DNA from: JAGOLU01 sp964542665
Lineage (GTDB): Bacteria > Patescibacteriota > Microgenomatia > UBA1406 > GWC2-37-13
Length of the DNA stretch: 20,776 nt
Assembly (NCBI GenBank): GCA_964542665.1
Contig: CAZIUF010000017.1
Span: forward strand, 1 to 20,776
Direction: 5' to 3'
Below the pieces are notes generated by a model that was not told the origin of the DNA, did no database searches, and saw nothing but the letters and a program-made list of their open reading frames with translations. Both the position numbers and the translations under genes were made by a program. This document shows, in pieces, positions 14,781 through 20,776 of this stretch (positions are counted from its first letter, which is position 1; each line of letters opens with the position of its first letter).

Positions 14781-15428
14781 ATGATTAAACAAAAAACATC
14801 TGCCCCAGTGAAAGGCACCACACAGCAATTCATCGAAATTGAGGATGTTGTGGATGATGTGGTCCTGATGAAGGGAAATGCTGCTGCAACCATCATAGAG
14901 GTTGGGGCCGTGAATTTTTACTTGTTGTCTGCTGAGGAACAAAGTTCGATGGTGTATGCCTATGGCAACCTGCTAAACTCCCTTTCGTTCCCTGTACAGG
15001 TGGTGATCTTGTCAAAAAAAATGGACATCTCCATCTATCTTGAGTACCTTAACGGCAAGATCACGCAACAATCACAAACACTCATCAAGTCCCGGTTGCA
15101 AAGTTATCAAGAGTTTATAAAGTCGGTGATTAAAAAAAATACCGTGCTGGAGAAACGCTTTTTCTTCGTGATCCCCTTTAACCCTCTTGAGATGGGTGTC
15201 TCTGGGGTGAAGACCATGCAAAAAGAGTATTTGGTTAGTCGCGCAAAAATATCGCTTTATCCCAAGCGGGACCACCTCCTCAGGTTGCTCTCAAAGATTG
15301 GTTTACGTTCCACAACACTTCAGCAACAAGAAATAGTTGAGTTGTTTTATAACGTTTATAATCCGTCGGCAACAGGAAGACAGCTTGCGCCAGTCCCTTC
15401 TTATACCTATCCTATTATGACTCAGTAA
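14781..15428 (+). CDS. TraC-like domain protein of a type IV secretion-like cluster
   Basis: This 215-residue soluble protein lacks a signal peptide. It resembles the TraC-like proteins that often lie between PrgI and the VirB4-like ATPase in Patescibacteria: an early FIEIEDVVDDVVLMKG segment (17-32), AATIIEVGAVNFYLLSAEEQ (35-54), the helical YLEYLNGKITQQSQTLIKSRL (85-105) and FFFVIPFNP (127-135) are typical of the N-terminal, non-ATPase part of VirB4/TraC. No Walker motif is present. It seems to be a separate copy of, or partner for, the VirB4 N-terminal domain, placed 5 bp before the ATPase gene. The start is the only ATG consistent with the N-terminus. The role is inferred from context: a structural partner of the ATPase. 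Confidence 0.8.
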   Translation: MIKQKTSAPVKGTTQQFIEIEDVVDDVVLMKGNAAATIIEVGAVNFYLLSAEEQSSMVYAYGNLLNSLSFPVQVVILSKKMDISIYLEYLNGKITQQSQTLIKSRLQSYQEFIKSVIKKNTVLEKRFFFVIPFNPLEMGVSGVKTMQKEYLVSRAKISLYPKRDHLLRLLSKIGLRSTTLQQQEIVELFYNVYNPSATGRQLAPVPSYTYPIMTQ

Positions 15429-15433
15429 ATATT

Positions 15434-17182
15434 ATGTTTGGACTTTTTTCCCCACCAAAACCAGCCGTTCCTTTGCCCGAATCACAATCTGCGCCGCAGG
15501 TGTTTGCTCGTGGACAGGTTTCGATAAAGGACCTGCTTGCTCCGTCTTTTGTTGAGACAGACTTTACTTTTGTAAAGATTGATTCGCGCTACTACCGCAC
15601 GCTATATGTCGTCGGGTACCCTCGATACGTGTCCTCAAACTGGTTGTACAGCCTCATCACTTTTGATCACCCTCTATTTGTGTCTATGTTTATATATCCC
15701 ACCGAAAGCAAGCAGGTGTTGGATGATATCCGAAAAAAGATTGCCCAGATGCAAGCGACGCTTGACTCTGACATGCGAGCGGGCAAGGTCGTTGATCCTC
15801 TCCTCCAGGTGCAGCTTGATGATGCTATGCTGCTCCAGTCGGAACTAGCCAAGGGGTCAGAACGATTCTTCCAGTTTGGTTTGTATATTACTATCCCTGC
15901 TGAAAGTAAAGAAGAGTTGGAGAATGTAACAAAAGAGGTTGATTCTTCCTTGTCGTCACTGCTCATAATCGCAAAATCCGCCGTGCTCGAACACGACGGT
16001 GGGTTTCGCTCATCACTACCAACGTTTTCAGACAAACTACAGGTGTGGCGCAACATGGACACAACGTCGCTGGCAATGACGTTTCCCTTCTCAACCGCCT
16101 CGCTTACTCGAAATGAGGGGGTGTTGTACGGCGCAAATCAACACGATGGAAGCCTTATTATTTTCGATCGCTTTGCTTTGGAAAATGCCAACTCGGTAAT
16201 CTTGGGAAAGTCCGGTGGAGGAAAAAGCTTTTTGGTAAAACTAGAGGTTCTGCGTTTGATGATGATTGGTGTGGACGTAATCATTATCGATCCGGAAAAC
16301 GAATATGCGTCGGTGTGTAAGAGTATGGCCGGAGAGTTCGTTGAGTTTTCTGCCTCTTCAACATACAAGATTAATCCTTTCGAGCTTGCGCCGGGGTCGA
16401 CTGATCCGGATGAGCTACAAAATAAGATTTTGGATCTGCATAGCCTGATGAAAATCATGATGGGGGATATATCGCCCACTCAAGACGCCATGCTGGATCG
16501 AGCTCTCGTTGGGGTGTATCAAAACCGCGGTATCACACCAGATCCCTCAACCTTCTCGTTGCCAGCACCTTACCTAGAGGATGTCTATAAAGCATTTTTG
16601 GGCATGGAGTCGGCGGAGGCAAAAGAGCTCGCTGATCGTCTTGAAAAGTACGTGAAGGGATCAGCAGCCGGCATATTTAATCAACAGTCTAGTTTTGATA
16701 TTCGAAATCCGTTTACTGTGTTTGGGGTGCGCGACCTAGAGGAAAATCTCCGCCCGGTAGCTATGTATGTCGTGCTCGATTATATTTGGGGCCGTATCCG
16801 TCGTGAGAAAAAAAGGCGCGTTCTCATCGTCGATGAGGCGTGGTATCTCATTAAAAACAAAGATTCGGCGGCATACCTGAGGAATTTTGCGAAAAGAGCA
16901 AGGAAATATGAGCTTGGCTTAACAACAATTACCCAAGACGTTGAGGATTTTCTCTCTACCGACGACGGGAAGGCCATCATTACAAACTCCTCACTACAAA
17001 TCATTCTCAAACAGTCAACGGCTGCCGTTGACAAGATTACCGAGACGTTTTACCTCACCGGAGGTGAAAAGCACTTTCTTCTATCTGCGGGTGTGGGGGA
17101 GGGTCTTTTCTTCGCCTCACAAAACCACGTGGGTTTTCGAGTGATCGCCAGTGACGAAGAGCGTCAGCTTATCGGCTCATGA
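15434..17182 (+). CDS. VirB4/TraC-like conjugal transfer ATPase
   Basis: This 582-residue ATPase belongs to the VirB4/TraC/TraU group that powers type IV secretion at the inner membrane. The N-terminal 250 residues are the non-catalytic VirB4 part. Walker A GKSGGGKS is at 258-265 (within SVILGKSGGGKSFLVK), DVIIIDPENEY (281-291) follows, Walker B VLIVDEAW is at 463-470, and TTITQDVEDFL (497-507) is the family's motif after Walker B. All catalytic elements are present, so it should be active. The ATG at 15434 lies 5 bp after the TraC-like stop with no Shine-Dalgarno, suggesting coupled translation. No coupling protein VirD4, VirB6 or VirB11 is in the window, so any full apparatus must be encoded elsewhere. 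The stop overlaps the trxA stop region by 6 bp. Confidence 0.93.
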   Translation: MFGLFSPPKPAVPLPESQSAPQVFARGQVSIKDLLAPSFVETDFTFVKIDSRYYRTLYVVGYPRYVSSNWLYSLITFDHPLFVSMFIYPTESKQVLDDIRKKIAQMQATLDSDMRAGKVVDPLLQVQLDDAMLLQSELAKGSERFFQFGLYITIPAESKEELENVTKEVDSSLSSLLIIAKSAVLEHDGGFRSSLPTFSDKLQVWRNMDTTSLAMTFPFSTASLTRNEGVLYGANQHDGSLIIFDRFALENANSVILGKSGGGKSFLVKLEVLRLMMIGVDVIIIDPENEYASVCKSMAGEFVEFSASSTYKINPFELAPGSTDPDELQNKILDLHSLMKIMMGDISPTQDAMLDRALVGVYQNRGITPDPSTFSLPAPYLEDVYKAFLGMESAEAKELADRLEKYVKGSAAGIFNQQSSFDIRNPFTVFGVRDLEENLRPVAMYVVLDYIWGRIRREKKRRVLIVDEAWYLIKNKDSAAYLRNFAKRARKYELGLTTITQDVEDFLSTDDGKAIITNSSLQIILKQSTAAVDKITETFYLTGGEKHFLLSAGVGEGLFFASQNHVGFRVIASDEERQLIGS

Positions 17183-17494
17183 TGCTTGGGCCGCCTCAAA
17201 AGCACGCTTAAAGGCGTCTTTGCTCATGGCTCCCACCAGCTGGTTTACCGGAGACCCGTTTTTGAAGATCAGCACGGTCGGAATCGAGGATATATTAAAT
17301 TGTCCCGCCAGGACACCCTCATCGTCAGCGTTCACCTTCCCAAATGAGGTGGTTGTGAGCTCGTTTGAGAGTTCGTCGAGGACAGGTCCAATGACCTTGC
17401 ACGGACCACACCAGTCAGCGTAAAAATCTACCACGGCAACCTGGTTTTTTGTAATAAATGCTTGAAATGTGCTTGAGGTGAGTTGGGTGACCAT
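17177..17494 (-). CDS. trxA: Thioredoxin
   Basis: This 105-residue thioredoxin is a cytoplasmic disulfide reductant. The active site is WCGPC (28-32) in VVDFYADWCGPCK, the cis-Pro is in SSIPT (Pro72), and FKNG (77-80) precedes the last strand; length and motifs match classical TrxA. The frame is open further upstream to a start at 17671, but the extra 59 residues look like translated non-coding sequence, and thioredoxins begin at this ATG (MVTQLTSSTF). It has no signal peptide, so it is unlikely to fold the Cys-rich exported protein directly. The gene converges on the VirB4-like gene, with the last 6 bp overlapping, and is divergent from the Xer-like gene. Confidence 0.95.
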   Translation of the reverse strand: MVTQLTSSTFQAFITKNQVAVVDFYADWCGPCKVIGPVLDELSNELTTTSFGKVNADDEGVLAGQFNISSIPTVLIFKNGSPVNQLVGAMSKDAFKRAFEAAQAS

Positions 17495-17536
17495 GGGGTA
17501 AATAGTGAAACTAATATAATGGGCGTTTCTTGGGGC

Positions 17537-17565
17537 ATTATATTTCTTTTTTACCCTAGAAACAA
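17537..17565 (-). promoter_or_regulatory. Candidate trxA promoter
   Basis: Minus-strand TTGTTT (17560-17565, 3/6) and a perfect TATAAT (17537-17542) are 17 bp apart; the leader would be about 35 nt. A second box, TATATT at 17513-17518, would give a 12-nt leader but lacks a -35 partner. Confidence 0.45.
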
Positions 17566-17633
17566 CCGTCGTTTTTGTTATGGGTGGGGTGGGGGCAATT
17601 TGTGGTCTAGGCACGCCCCAGACACGTTTCCCC

Positions 17634-17662
17634 TTGTAACGCTCGACGTTCTGTGATAAACT
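17634..17662 (+). promoter_or_regulatory. Candidate promoter of the Xer-like gene
   Basis: TTGTAA (17634-17639, 4/6) and TAAACT (17657-17662, 4/6) are 17 bp apart. The predicted start near 17669 gives a 14-nt leader without Shine-Dalgarno. The 188-bp region shared with trxA holds nothing else apart from a G-rich tract at 17582-17595. Confidence 0.4.
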
Positions 17663-17682
17663 ATGGGACATTATTCTGATTT

Positions 17683-18534
17683 ATGTACACTCAAATCATA
17701 TCTAGCTTTGTTAAAGACCTTGAGTCACACGGCAAATCCCCCTATACAACCATTGCATATAAAAAGGACCTGGAGCAGTTTTTTGAGTACGTGTCTTTGC
17801 GAAATATTACTGAGGTATCAAGCATCACTATGGAGGTGATTGAGTCGTTTGTAAAAAATCTGATTGAGGTCCGGGGCTACACCAAAAAATCAGCCTCCCG
17901 CAAGCTCAACTCTATTCGCACTCTTTTTAGATATCTCCGCTCGTCAGGCGCGATTACGAGCAATCCGGCAACGGAAATCTCTCACCCAAAATTCGACGCT
18001 GCTCCTCCCCGAATCCTTACTAAGCTTGAGTATCGGGGTTTGCGCGATGTGGCCAAAAACGACCCTCGCACCCTTGCTCTTATTGAGCTGCTTTTGCAGA
18101 CCGGTATGAAAATAGGTGAGCTAGCAAGTCTTCGCCTTGAAGACATCCGTCCGGGAAGCATCACTATTCGCCAGGTTGGGGGTTCTCTAGCCCGAGAAAT
18201 CCCGTTTAACAAGGCATCAGAGGCATCTCTTAAGGCGTACCTCAAGACTCGTCCCGTGTTCCCTGACACTCATGTTTTTATTACCCGAACAGGAAAGCCG
18301 ATGTTAATCCGCAATATTCGCCAGGTGATTGACCGTTGTTTTGCTGATGTTGGGATAGAGAACGCCACGGTGAATGACTTGAGAAACACTTTTATTGCGC
18401 ACCAGCTTACCAATGGTGCAGGTCTCGAGTACATTGCTCGTATTGTTGGGCACAAAAGACTTTCTTCTACTGAAAGATTTCTTAATCTGGTTCGTCAAGA
18501 GGCAGAAAGAAAAGAGCGGTTGGGCGAGTTATAA
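17683..18534 (+). CDS. Xer/integrase-fold protein with degenerate tyrosine-recombinase active site
   Basis: The 283 residues have the two-domain plan of XerC/XerD: a SAM-like N-terminal DNA-binding domain (1-100, with SYAY-type SPYTTIAYKKDL and SASRKLNSIRTLFRYL) and a catalytic-fold domain (110-283). Active sites of this family are Arg-Lys-His-x-x-Arg-His-Tyr. Here the TGLR position reads TGMK (Lys143), the beta-hairpin Lys region reads QVGGSLARE without the usual GKG Lys, HxLR reads NDLR (Asn231, Arg234 kept), GH is kept (His257), and the nucleophile position in STERFLNL is Phe266; no Tyr occurs after His257. Four of six residues are therefore changed. I infer a DNA-binding, non-catalytic Xer homologue. 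It sits next to dnaN, converging on it with a 3-bp gap, where an active Xer protein could also have been expected. Confidence 0.85.
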   Translation: MYTQIISSFVKDLESHGKSPYTTIAYKKDLEQFFEYVSLRNITEVSSITMEVIESFVKNLIEVRGYTKKSASRKLNSIRTLFRYLRSSGAITSNPATEISHPKFDAAPPRILTKLEYRGLRDVAKNDPRTLALIELLLQTGMKIGELASLRLEDIRPGSITIRQVGGSLAREIPFNKASEASLKAYLKTRPVFPDTHVFITRTGKPMLIRNIRQVIDRCFADVGIENATVNDLRNTFIAHQLTNGAGLEYIARIVGHKRLSSTERFLNLVRQEAERKERLGEL

Positions 18535-18537
18535 TCA

Positions 18538-19665
18538 CTACTCCTGCAATCTCACCGGCATGATCACGTGCTGGTAATAAAATCCTTCAGATTTCTGGTC
18601 GTCTTGCACGTCTCCAGGCAAAAACAGGATTGGGGCGTCTTGTCTGTTTACTCTCATTGTAAAGAGCTCATCATCTACACTCCCAAGAAAGTCGATCAGA
18701 TACCTGTAGTTAAAGGCAATGTTCATGGCCCCTTTGTGGGGCGTTTCCGTGAAGGTTATGTCAACGCTGTTTTCTTGGCCCGCTTCTTTTTTCGGTCTCA
18801 ACTGCACCTTGGATTTTTCGATGGAAAAAACAACTATGTTCGAGTGGTCGCGGGCAAATATTGATACGGTTTTTACCGCATCAAGGATTTCGCTTTTTTT
18901 AAAGACAAGCCTGTTTTCGTGAGAGTGTACCAAGACCTTTTCGTATGGTGGGTACTCTCCGGCCAACAGTCTTGTTGTCGCTTGGAAATTGTTTTGTGTG
19001 AGAATGAGGCTGGTTTCGTCTTCGGTTGTTTGTATTTGAAGTGGTTTGCTTTCGTCGAAAATTGAAAGGGTGTCCCTCAGAAATGCTGCGGGGACAAGGA
19101 CCTTTTTACCGACCCCTATTGACGAGGTGATTTGCACCAGCGAAAGCCTAAAGCCGTCTGTTGCCACGAGTCGAGCCCCCCCATCAGGAGAAGGAATAAC
19201 ACAAAGTGACGAGAGTGTCGGTCGAGAAGTTTCAGTAGAGCAAGAGTATAAAAGAAGCGAAAGCGCGTCGCCTAAAACTGAAAATGGCGTTGTTGTTCCC
19301 CCCTTGCTTTTTTGAGGGATCTGCATCTCGTCGTGACTCAGGGGCAACGAGCCGCGAGTGGCTCCGCACACAACACGAAGACTTGAATCTGAGGCGCTTA
19401 TTGATATATCCTTTCCGTGGATGGTCTGAATAAACTCGGTGAGTTTTTTTGTGTCCGTTGAAAAGCCACCTTCGCCAGCTTGCTGTCCGACAGGGATCTC
19501 TGAGAGAAGAGTTCTTGTGTCTGTTTGGAGGTACAGTGAGAGCGTGTTGTGTTTAACAAATAGGTGTGTGGTGGAGTTTTTTTGCCCACTTCCGAGCTTT
19601 TGCAAAGAGAGCAGTCCTTGTGAGAGAGACTGTCTGTCTACAGTAAAAGATATATTAGTAGTCAT
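18538..19665 (-). CDS. dnaN: DNA polymerase III beta sliding clamp
   Basis: This 375-residue ring clamp tethers replicative polymerase to DNA. Three similar domains of about 120 residues are visible. Hallmarks are VATDGFRLSLV (167-177), LAGEYPPYEKV (234-244) and the C-terminal HVIMPVRL (366-373), the clamp's usual end. The ATG at 19665 is preferred over the longer frame from 19731, whose extra residues are unlike DnaN and would overlap the candidate promoter. No Shine-Dalgarno precedes it. It follows dnaA by 84 bp in the usual dnaA-dnaN order. Two features may link it to dnaA control: a promoter (19684-19712) and a one-mismatch DnaA-box-like word between that promoter and the start codon. Confidence 0.97.
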   Translation of the reverse strand: MTTNISFTVDRQSLSQGLLSLQKLGSGQKNSTTHLFVKHNTLSLYLQTDTRTLLSEIPVGQQAGEGGFSTDTKKLTEFIQTIHGKDISISASDSSLRVVCGATRGSLPLSHDEMQIPQKSKGGTTTPFSVLGDALSLLLYSCSTETSRPTLSSLCVIPSPDGGARLVATDGFRLSLVQITSSIGVGKKVLVPAAFLRDTLSIFDESKPLQIQTTEDETSLILTQNNFQATTRLLAGEYPPYEKVLVHSHENRLVFKKSEILDAVKTVSIFARDHSNIVVFSIEKSKVQLRPKKEAGQENSVDITFTETPHKGAMNIAFNYRYLIDFLGSVDDELFTMRVNRQDAPILFLPGDVQDDQKSEGFYYQHVIMPVRLQE

Positions 19666-19675
19666 AGTAGGGGGG

Positions 19676-19684
19676 TGTGGGTAA
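19676..19684 (-). promoter_or_regulatory. DnaA-box-like 9-mer in the dnaA-dnaN gap
   Basis: On the minus strand TTACCCACA differs from the consensus box TTATCCACA at one position. It overlaps the dnaN -10 box by one base and ends 10 bp before the start codon. Two looser TGTGG words in the same orientation lie at 19737 and 19759. Sites of this quality also occur by chance, so binding is unproven. Confidence 0.35.
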
Positions 19685-19712
19685 GTGTATAGCAGAGACG
19701 GCGCGTTTTCAA
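19684..19712 (-). promoter_or_regulatory. Candidate dnaN promoter
   Basis: Minus-strand TTGAAA (19707-19712, 5/6) and TACACT (19684-19689, 4/6) are 17 bp apart. The predicted start is near 19677, leaving a C-rich leader of about 12 nt with no Shine-Dalgarno. dnaN could also be transcribed from dnaA. Confidence 0.4.
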
Positions 19713-19749
19713 GACGCTCTGTATTGCACATAGAGGTGTGGGGACAATT

Positions 19750-20776
19750 TTAAAGATCTGTGGAAAGGCCTGTGTTTTGGCATATTGCAACGATCTCCTT
19801 TCGCATCTCTGTGTTGTGGAGAAGGCTCTCTTGGATCTTTTGGACGCCGTGCAGTATCGTTGTGTGGTCTTTCCTTTTGAGAAAGCGTGCAATTTCAGCA
19901 AGCCCAAGACCCAACTTAACTCGCAAAACATACATAAGGATGTGTCTGGCGTGGGCAACTCGTTCGGTCCTGTTTGGTTGTCTGAGGTGAAGCGGCTTAA
20001 TTTGATAATATAAACAAACCGTTTGAAGAACCTGCTCTATTTGGGGCGGAGAAGAAGACCTGTTTTGACCCCCCAACACAACATCTCTCGACTGCAGAGT
20101 TGTGCTAGGTTCTCCGTGTCCAGTTGCCAACGCCCGAGCATAGGAAGACAGGAGGATGCCCTCAAGCATACGATTGTCCTCAGCCTGCTCGGCAATCATT
20201 TTTGCCGCCTCGATATCCACATCGATTCCTCTCTCCTTGGCCTTGATGAGGGTGATGGCTGTTTTTAGTTCAAAATCAGGAGGAGAGATGTCGATGATGA
20301 GTCCGCCCGCAAACCGCGACCGAAGCCGATCCTCAAGGTCGCCTATCTGTTGAGGGGGACGATCTGAGATGAGGATGATTTGTCCGCCTCGCTCCACCAC
20401 GTCATTAAACGTATGAAAGAACTCCTGCTGAACAGTTTGCTTTCCTGCAATAAACTGGATGTCGTCAACCACCAACACATCAAGACGGCGGTATTTTTGG
20501 CGAAACTTTTCTGTAGTTCTTCCCCGAATTGCCTCAATGATTTCATTGGTAAACTTGTCTCCTGCACAAAAAAAGACTCTTAGTGAGGGATTAAGCTGGA
20601 GTATGCGGTATGCGGTGGCCTGCGCGAGGTGTGTTTTTCCAACCCCAACCCCACCCCACAAAAACAGCGGGTTGTAGGCACTACCCACCTGATTAACCAC
20701 CACCTGACTAGCAGCAAAGGCCACGTTGTTACAGTGGGAGACCGCATAGTTGTCTAGGGTGAGGCGCGGGTTGAGT
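19750..20776 (-). CDS. dnaA: Chromosomal replication initiator DnaA, N-terminus cut by window edge
   Basis: The visible 341 residues are DnaA domains III and IV; the frame enters from the right edge with LNPRLTLDNY, the family's AAA+ domain entry, so domains I-II lie outside. In visible numbering, Walker A GGVGVGKT is at 41-48, Walker B VLVVDDIQF at 100-108, and the arginine-finger region EDRLRSRF at 148-155. Domain IV carries the signature KRKDHTTILHG (300-310) that binds DnaA boxes. The basic loop normally reading RPRQ is altered (ERVAHARHILMYVLR), although the second Arg is kept. The protein opens DNA at the origin and loads helicase. The stop is TAA, 84 bp before dnaN. The origin is probably upstream of dnaA, beyond the window. 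Confidence 0.97.
   Translation of the reverse strand, partial: LNPRLTLDNYAVSHCNNVAFAASQVVVNQVGSAYNPLFLWGGVGVGKTHLAQATAYRILQLNPSLRVFFCAGDKFTNEIIEAIRGRTTEKFRQKYRRLDVLVVDDIQFIAGKQTVQQEFFHTFNDVVERGGQIILISDRPPQQIGDLEDRLRSRFAGGLIIDISPPDFELKTAITLIKAKERGIDVDIEAAKMIAEQAEDNRMLEGILLSSYARALATGHGEPSTTLQSRDVVLGGQNRSSSPPQIEQVLQTVCLYYQIKPLHLRQPNRTERVAHARHILMYVLRVKLGLGLAEIARFLKRKDHTTILHGVQKIQESLLHNTEMRKEIVAICQNTGLSTDL

Noticed and set aside
17582..17595. G-rich tract (GGG-T-GGGG-T-GGGGG) as a possible G-quadruplex
   Set aside because: Only three runs of three or more G are present in close spacing; a stable four-run motif is not shown.
17495..17671. N-terminal extension of the thioredoxin frame by 59 residues
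   Set aside because: The extra residues are not thioredoxin-like, show no signal-peptide pattern, and overlap the likely promoter region; the ATG at 17494 gives the standard start.
19666..19731. 22-residue N-terminal extension of DnaN
   Set aside because: The residues do not resemble DnaN and the frame covers the candidate dnaN promoter and the DnaA-box-like site.
1..20776. CRISPR array, tRNA or rRNA genes, insertion sequences
   Set aside because: Intergenic gaps are all under about 235 bp; none shows regular spaced repeats, a cloverleaf with CCA arm, or terminal inverted repeats with a transposase.

Overview
The window looks like a stretch of chromosome from a Candidate Phyla Radiation (Patescibacteria) bacterium, most likely a Microgenomates-type lineage. 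The reasons are the gene content (a PrgI / TraC-like / VirB4-like ATPase cassette, an 'RNA ligase partner' PIN protein, short versions of housekeeping proteins, large unrecognised Thr/Pro-linked surface proteins), the tight packing with overlapping 3' ends, and the near absence of strong Shine-Dalgarno sites. TGA is used as a stop (recA, the VirB4-like gene, trxA), which argues against the UGA-recoding Gracilibacteria/SR1 lineages. The lineage is inferred from gene content only.

Layout. 1-4517 (minus): two large exported or surface proteins, a 794-residue protein with an internal lipobox and, downstream, a cysteine-rich secreted protein that runs off the left edge. 4750-6898 (minus): recA and a UbiA-family prenyltransferase of the decaprenyl-phosphate phosphoribosyltransferase type, separated by a hairpin and short-repeat intergenic element. 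6953-8979 (plus): glucose-6-phosphate isomerase and an endonuclease/exonuclease/phosphatase protein, translationally coupled. 8989-11322 (minus): an AI-2E-family membrane protein and an FAD-dependent oxidoreductase. 11418-12534: a small two-helix membrane protein converging on a PIN-domain protein. 12696-13775 (plus): a four-S1-domain RNA-binding protein with a proper leader and a strong terminator. 13908-17182 (plus): PrgI, TraC-like and VirB4-like ATPase, a minimal type-IV-secretion-like operon. 17177-17494 (minus): thioredoxin. 17683-18534 (plus): a Xer/integrase-fold protein that lacks most catalytic residues. 18538-20776 (minus): dnaN and the 3' part of dnaA, so the replication origin is probably close to the right edge.

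Two things stand out. First, the tyrosine-recombinase homologue beside dnaN has Lys for the first catalytic Arg, Asn for the first His and Phe for the nucleophilic Tyr, so it is probably not a working recombinase and may be a DNA-binding protein. Second, many genes have a sigma70-like -10 box (several with a -35 box at exactly 17 bp) placed so that transcription would start 0-14 nt before the start codon, without a Shine-Dalgarno sequence. This suggests widespread leaderless or very-short-leader mRNAs, while S1, recA and the UbiA gene have longer leaders.

No tRNA, rRNA, CRISPR array or insertion sequence was seen. No gene-free stretch exceeds about 235 bases.
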